Source: Gaiellales bacterium (GTDB taxonomy: Bacteria; Actinomycetota; Thermoleophilia; Gaiellales; F1-60-MAGs149). Taken from it: DNA of 9,193 nucleotides. The number at the start of each line of letters is the position of its first letter. The stretch's first letter is position 1. The position numbers and the translations under genes were made by a program. Positions 5,065 through 9,193 of the stretch are shown piece by piece. The notes beneath the pieces were generated by a model, which made no database searches, was not told the origin of the DNA, and saw nothing but the letters and a program-made list of their open reading frames with translations. Location of the stretch: the NCBI GenBank assembly GCA_030831375.1, contig JAURLF010000048.1:1-9193 (forward strand), given 5' to 3'.

Positions 5065-7617
5065 CTACGCCGTGCGCCGGCCCGGCCGGCGCGGCGGCCG
5101 CAGCGCGCCGCGCAGCCGCTCGCGGCGGCCGAGGCGCCCGCGCATGAGGCCGACGAGGACCCGCGTCTCCCGTCGCGCCTCCCGCAGCGCCAGGCGCGCC
5201 TCATCGGGCGGGGCGTAGCGCGCCCGCTCGAGCGACCCGGTCCATGTCTCGGCGTCGATCCCGTGCAGGCAGCGAAGCACCAGGGCGACGTTCCGGACGT
5301 CCGCGTCCCGCGTGCCGTCGCCCTGGTCGGCGAGCCAGTCGGAGACCGCGTCACGCAGGGCGATCGCCGCTGCCCCGGGGTCCGCCTCCGCGTAGGCGCG
5401 GGCGGAGCGGCGGCGCTTGACCAGCCACCCACCGACAGCGAGCGCGACGAGGCCGAGAGCGACGAGGCCCGCGACCCGCACGACGGCCCCGGAACGGCCG
5501 TCGCCGTCGGCCGGCGCCGCCACGGCGCCGCGTGCCCCCGCCCCTGCGTCCACGGAGCCGCGATTGGGTCCATCGGTCAGCGACGGGCCGCGTGCGCCGA
5601 TCAGGCCCGACAGGGCCTCCCCGGCGCTGGACACGCCCTCGGCGAACGAGTCGGACGTGCTCGACGACGGTAGCGGCAGAGACCGCGTCGGCGTCGGCTC
5701 GAACGCGACCCAGCCCGCGTACGGGAACCGCACCTCGACCCACGCGTGGGCGTCGCGATTGGTGATCAGGCTGCGATCGCCGTCGACCTCGCCCTGCGTG
5801 AAGCCGACGGCGACGCGGGCCGGGATGCCGTGCAGGCGCAGCAGCGCCGCCATGGCACCCGCGAAGTACTGGCAATGGCCGCTGCGGGCCGTCGACAGCA
5901 CGAACTGCGGCAAGGGGCCGATCGGGGCGCCGGTCGCGTAGGTCGCGCTCTCGTCGTACTCGAAATCGCGCTGGAACCAGGCCTCGAGGAGGACCGCGGC
6001 CTGGTACGGCGTCTCCGCCTCGCGCGTGACCTCCCGCGCCACGCGATAGGCGCTGCGCCAGCCGGACAGCGCGCCGGCCGCCACCCCGCCGTCCTCGATG
6101 CGCTCCGACAGCAGCCGCCCGACCTCGCGCTCGCGACCCGGTGCGCCGAAGGCCGGGAACGCGATGCCCGCGACCGAGACCAGGGCGGCGGCAGGGGCCG
6201 GCGACGGTCCCTCGATCCGCGGCGGACGGGCGGCGGCGAGCGCCCGCTGGTCGAAGGGGCCCCCGATGCGGCCGTCCTCAGGTCCGGGCTTCGTGCGCTG
6301 CTCGGCGCCGTCGCTCCACGGCGCCACCCCATCGCGATCCGCGTAGCGCCCGACCACCACGTCGTCGGCGGCGACGCCCTCGAGGGCGAGACCCGGATCG
6401 GTCGGCGCGCCGAGGACGTCGGCGTTCAGCAGCTCGGGCGTGACCGGGATGCGCACGACCTCCGCCTCGTACACGGCGCCTACGGGCAGCGGGCCCGCCA
6501 GCCCGACGGTGCCCGTCGTGGCGACCTCGGCCGGCAGCACGTCCTCCGGCAGGCCGCGGACGGCGACCGTCCCGCCGGGCAGGGGCAGATCCTGAGTCGC
6601 GAGCGCGACGTTGCGCACCTCGACCGCGCGCACGGGGCGCTCCCCGACGCGGGCGGCGGGCGCCACGCCCCCCGGGGGCAGGGGAAACGACCCTTCGCCG
6701 GCGGCGTCGGACCCGGCGCCGGCATCGCGCCAGCGGACCGCGTCGAAGCCCTCCAGCACGCCGACGCGCAGGTAGCCGGTGTCACGCCCCTCCACCTCGA
6801 GGACGACGACCTCCTCACCCCGGAAGTCGAGCGACTGCAGCGACTGCTCCCAGACGAACCCGACTCCGACCGGGTCAGGCTCGTCCACGGTCCAGTCCTT
6901 CCATCCCCACGCCGGCCCGCCGACGGCCAGCGGCCCGGCGAAGGCCAAGAGCGCGGCGAAGCCGAGCAGCGCACCCGACCCGAGCGCGGTGCGCATCCCC
7001 CGGCCGTGCGCCTCGCCGCCGACCAGGGCCAGCAGCGCAAGCCCGAGCGCGGCGAGCCCGAGCGCGTGCGGCCAGACGGGTTCGAGCCCGATGAACAGGC
7101 TCGCCACGGCCGCGGCCGCGGCGACGGCGAGGATCGCCGGCACGGGCGAGCGGAACGCGATCAGCGCGAGCGCCGCCACGAGCGCGAGGAGCAGCCCGAC
7201 GAGCCGCACGACCGCCACCGCGTCCGGCTCCGCCGCCGCCTCCGCGGGGTACAGGACCTGGACCCACGCGCGCGCGATGTCCCCGAGGGCGAGTCCCGTC
7301 TCACGCAGATAGCCGCTTGCGCCGAGGTACCCGTCCGGGCCGCCGACGTCCTCCTGCACGGGCCAGCGACCCGTGCGCAGGCCCGTGACGCCGAGGACCG
7401 CGGCGAGGACCGCGACGGCCGCGGCCGCGATGCGGGGCAGGCCGGCCGGGGCGAGGCGCACCAGCCAGGCGGCGGCGGCGCACAGGACGACCACGGCGAG
7501 CGGCCCCGGCCAGGCGGCTGCGGGCTCGAGCATCGTCCGCAGGTAGGCGACGATCGCCCCGCCGCAGGCCAGCGCGAGAGCGGTCGGGATGGCCGCGTCG
7601 ACGCCGCGGCGGATCAT
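5065..7617 (-). CDS. Membrane-anchored transglutaminase-like protein (TgpA type)
   Basis: An 850-residue protein. Seven hydrophobic segments (about residues 8-27, 38-56, 61-80, 135-155, 158-177, 183-200 and 212-233) precede a large domain, and an eighth (about 711-732) is followed by KRRR. Basic residues at MIRR, the VRLAPAGLPR loop, GEAHGRGMR and VKRRR all fall on the cytoplasmic side, which puts residues 234-710 outside. The papain/transglutaminase core lies at about 530-645: catalytic Cys in SGHCQYFAGAMAALLRLHG (C582), GIPARVAVGF, catalytic His in NRDAHAWVEV (H624), and GWVAFEPTP, where Glu (E640) stands at the place of the usual Asp. A Ser/Pro-rich linker (645-710) follows, and the cytoplasmic tail (about 745-825, ARYAPPDEARLALREAR) resembles a DUF4129 domain. 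Its substrate is unknown; relatives are thought to be surface proteases or peptide-bond remodelling enzymes. The ATG at 7617 overlaps the DUF58 stop as ATGA; the frame is open further upstream, but that would lie wholly over the DUF58 gene. Confidence 0.93.
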   Translation of the reverse strand: MIRRGVDAAIPTALALACGGAIVAYLRTMLEPAAAWPGPLAVVVLCAAAAWLVRLAPAGLPRIAAAAVAVLAAVLGVTGLRTGRWPVQEDVGGPDGYLGASGYLRETGLALGDIARAWVQVLYPAEAAAEPDAVAVVRLVGLLLALVAALALIAFRSPVPAILAVAAAAAVASLFIGLEPVWPHALGLAALGLALLALVGGEAHGRGMRTALGSGALLGFAALLAFAGPLAVGGPAWGWKDWTVDEPDPVGVGFVWEQSLQSLDFRGEEVVVLEVEGRDTGYLRVGVLEGFDAVRWRDAGAGSDAAGEGSFPLPPGGVAPAARVGERPVRAVEVRNVALATQDLPLPGGTVAVRGLPEDVLPAEVATTGTVGLAGPLPVGAVYEAEVVRIPVTPELLNADVLGAPTDPGLALEGVAADDVVVGRYADRDGVAPWSDGAEQRTKPGPEDGRIGGPFDQRALAAARPPRIEGPSPAPAAALVSVAGIAFPAFGAPGREREVGRLLSERIEDGGVAAGALSGWRSAYRVAREVTREAETPYQAAVLLEAWFQRDFEYDESATYATGAPIGPLPQFVLSTARSGHCQYFAGAMAALLRLHGIPARVAVGFTQGEVDGDRSLITNRDAHAWVEVRFPYAGWVAFEPTPTRSLPLPSSSTSDSFAEGVSSAGEALSGLIGARGPSLTDGPNRGSVDAGAGARGAVAAPADGDGRSGAVVRVAGLVALGLVALAVGGWLVKRRRSARAYAEADPGAAAIALRDAVSDWLADQGDGTRDADVRNVALVLRCLHGIDAETWTGSLERARYAPPDEARLALREARRETRVLVGLMRGRLGRRERLRGALRPPRRPGRRTA

Positions 7618-8714
7618 GCGCCCACCGCCTCGCCGACGGGCTCGCCGGCGTCCCGGCGCACCGCCTCGTCCTCCGCGACGGTGACGATCTCCACGGCGCC
7701 GCCCCGCCCGGCCCGCTCCGCCCACGCGTGCAGCTCCGGCGTGGGCTCCGCCGTCACCACCACGAGGGCGCGGGCGACGCGCGCGTCGGCGCAGTGCGCG
7801 AGGCGCGCGCCGATGTCGTCGCCGCGATCCGGCGCGGCGCACGCGAGGGCGTCGAAGGCGAGGATCCGGGCTGCCGACGTGCCGTCGAGCGGCACCCGCA
7901 CGCGGCGCTGACCCTCGACCGCCAGCACGGCTCCCGCCTCCGCCCGGTTGAGGGACTGCACGAGCGCCGCCGCGTGACGCAGCGCCGCGTCGACGACGGC
8001 CGCCCCCACAACCCCGGACGCCGACCCCGGGTCTGCGACCAGCAGGACCTCGACCCGGCCCGCGTCCTCGAGCTCGCGCACCATCAGCTCCCCGACGCGG
8101 GCCGATGTCTTCCAGTCGACGCGGCGCAGGGACTCGCCGGACTGGTGCTCGCGGATGCCGTGCAGGTCGTACCCCGTGCCGCGGACGCGGACCCCGTGCC
8201 GGCGCCCCTCGCCGCCCGTCCCGCCCCGGCCGTCGATCTGCGCCCGGCCCGCGTCGAGCCACACCACCACATCGCCCGCCCCCGCCGCGGGCCGCTCGAC
8301 GGCCGCGAGGCCCAGGGGATCCGAGATCCGCACGGTCGCCCCGGCGACGGGGTGCCGGCCCCGGCGCCCGGCGATCCCCGCCACGCGGCCGCGCGGCGGC
8401 CCCTCCGAGCCGGCGAGCGGGACCGAGAGCGGGCGGCCGAGCACGTCGACCGACAGCGCCGCCCGTCGCGGCAGCCGCCCCGCGATCTCGAAGTCGCACG
8501 CCCACGCCCGCCCCTCCACCGGGCGGGCCGGGGTGACGCGGGTGATGAGCCGCAGCTGCGCGGATCGGTAGCGCAGGCAGAACGCCAGCGCGAACGCGGG
8601 CGCGAGCACGAAGGCGAGGGCGAGCACGCCGAGCACCGGCGCCCCGAAGCCGCGCGCGGCCGCGTGCAGCACGATCCCGGCGGCGAACACGGCCCATCCG
8701 CGCGCGGTCGGCAT
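7614..8714 (-). CDS. DUF58 family membrane-associated protein
   Basis: A 366-residue protein with two hydrophobic N-terminal segments (about residues 6-20 and 27-46), then a beta-rich region and the DUF58 signature at about 180-215: TGYDLHGIREHQSGESLRRV followed by DWKTSARVGELMVRE, which corresponds to the family's R-E-Y-x3-G-D-x2-R-x-I-D-W-K pattern, here with HQSGES in place of the usual YxxGDS. After it comes an alpha/beta region like a degenerate von Willebrand A fold (VLLVADPGSAS, D228). DUF58 proteins accompany MoxR ATPases and transglutaminase-like proteins in many bacteria; their biochemical role is not established. The start ATG at 8714 is 2 nt after the MoxR stop and the end overlaps the transglutaminase ATG by 4 nt, so the three genes form one tight unit. 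No clear Shine-Dalgarno precedes the start, which fits coupled translation. Confidence 0.9.
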   Translation of the reverse strand: MPTARGWAVFAAGIVLHAAARGFGAPVLGVLALAFVLAPAFALAFCLRYRSAQLRLITRVTPARPVEGRAWACDFEIAGRLPRRAALSVDVLGRPLSVPLAGSEGPPRGRVAGIAGRRGRHPVAGATVRISDPLGLAAVERPAAGAGDVVVWLDAGRAQIDGRGGTGGEGRRHGVRVRGTGYDLHGIREHQSGESLRRVDWKTSARVGELMVRELEDAGRVEVLLVADPGSASGVVGAAVVDAALRHAAALVQSLNRAEAGAVLAVEGQRRVRVPLDGTSAARILAFDALACAAPDRGDDIGARLAHCADARVARALVVVTAEPTPELHAWAERAGRGGAVEIVTVAEDEAVRRDAGEPVGEAVGA

Positions 8715-8716
8715 CG

Positions 8717-9193
8717 TCAGAGTGGCAGCGGCGTGCGGGCGACGAGGTCCGCGATCACGTCGGCCGGCGCCGTGCCGGCGGCGCGCGCCTCAGCCGCCAG
8801 GACGACGCGGTGGGAGAGGACGAGCGGCGCGACGTCGGCGACGTCGGTCGGGGTCGCGAACTCGCGTCCGGCGAGCAACGCGCGCGCCCGCGCCATGCGC
8901 ATCATCGCGACACCGGCGCGCGGGCTCGCACCCAGCGAAAGGCGCGCGTCGTCGCGGGTGCGGCCGAGGATTCCGACCGCGTACTCGTTGACCGAGCCGT
9001 CCACGTGCAGCTCGCGGGCGAGCCGGATCGCCGCACGCAGCTCGTCGACGTCCGCGACGGGCGCGACCGCCTCGACCGGGTCACCGGCGGCGCTCTCCGC
9101 GAGCAGCCGCGCCTCGTCCTCGCGCGATGGGTAGCCGAGCGACAGCAGCATCGCGAAGCGGTCGAGCTGCGCCTCGGGCAGCGGGAAGGTGCC
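8717..9193 (-). CDS. MoxR-family AAA+ ATPase, C-terminal part (runs off the right edge)
   Basis: The 158 visible residues are the end of an ATPase of about 310-330 residues. They begin at GTFPLPEAQLDRFAMLLSLG, the very conserved MoxR block around the arginine-finger/sensor region (usually GTxPLPEAQLDRF), followed by GYPSREDEARLL. The rest is the C-terminal helical lid: DVDELRAAIRLARELHVDGS, then NEYAVGIL, the LSLGASPRAGVAMMRMARAR sensor-2 stretch (the GASPRA motif is typical), and a final PTDVADVAPLVLSHRVVL. Walker A and B lie outside the window. MoxR ATPases are thought to act as chaperones that activate or assemble partner proteins, here probably the DUF58 and transglutaminase proteins encoded immediately after it. 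It ends with TGA 2 nt before the DUF58 ATG. Confidence 0.95.
   Translation of the reverse strand, partial: GTFPLPEAQLDRFAMLLSLGYPSREDEARLLAESAAGDPVEAVAPVADVDELRAAIRLARELHVDGSVNEYAVGILGRTRDDARLSLGASPRAGVAMMRMARARALLAGREFATPTDVADVAPLVLSHRVVLAAEARAAGTAPADVIADLVARTPLPL

Noticed and set aside
4662..5573. N-terminal extension of the TetR regulator to about 507 residues
   Set aside because: The extension crosses the TPR and transglutaminase genes out of frame and has shadow composition; TetR proteins are about 200 residues.
5746..7911. 721-codon open frame on the plus strand, opposite the transglutaminase and DUF58 genes
   Set aside because: Its product is a low-complexity Arg/Asp/Gly/Ala string without motifs, while the minus strand carries clear catalytic motifs. 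Long antisense frames are expected at this GC content.
7618..8697. Reading the transglutaminase frame through as a 1210-residue protein
   Set aside because: The extra 360 residues would lie on top of the DUF58 gene in another frame and are Arg/Gly-rich without motifs.

Overview
The window is a gene-dense, very GC-rich stretch in which every supported gene lies on the minus strand. Transcription therefore runs from position 9193 down to position 1, and the largest gap between genes is 40 bp. Pervasive G/C in third codon positions, several GTG starts, ATGA/GTGA start-stop overlaps and the Actinobacteria-like gene families suggest an actinomycetote. A deep lineage such as Thermoleophilia is possible, but that is an inference from style and not from a marker gene.

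Region A (9193 to 4702, read right to left) is a four-gene cluster: the C-terminal part of a MoxR-family AAA+ ATPase, a DUF58 protein, a large membrane-anchored transglutaminase-like protein of the TgpA type, and a small TPR protein. MoxR, DUF58 and transglutaminase genes are a recurrent conserved trio. They are generally thought to work at the membrane, with the ATPase acting as a chaperone or remodeller for the DUF58 and transglutaminase partners. The exact substrate is unknown.

Region B (4661 to 1) looks like a catabolic operon headed by its own regulator: a TetR-family repressor with a BetI-like C-terminal half, a Rieske non-heme iron oxygenase, a 119-residue protein of unknown function, a single-chain NDP-forming acyl-CoA synthetase (ATP-grasp type), and the N-terminal third of an acyl-CoA dehydrogenase that runs off the left edge. 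Each of the four junctions overlaps (GTGA, 14 nt, ATGA, TGATG), so the five genes are probably translated as one coupled unit. The simplest reading is that the oxygenase hydroxylates or demethylates a small substrate, the synthetase activates the resulting acid to a CoA thioester, and the dehydrogenase starts its beta-oxidation. The substrate cannot be read from the sequence.

The points most worth a second look are: (1) the Rieske oxygenase carries about 30 extra residues between its two metal centres compared with naphthalene dioxygenase and CntA; (2) the unknown 119-residue protein is locked into the operon between oxygenase and synthetase; (3) an imperfect inverted repeat overlaps the regulator's start codon and is a candidate operator; (4) the synthetase keeps its phospho-transfer histidines but departs from the usual signatures around the ligand sites. 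No RNA genes, mobile elements, CRISPR arrays or convincing terminators were seen.
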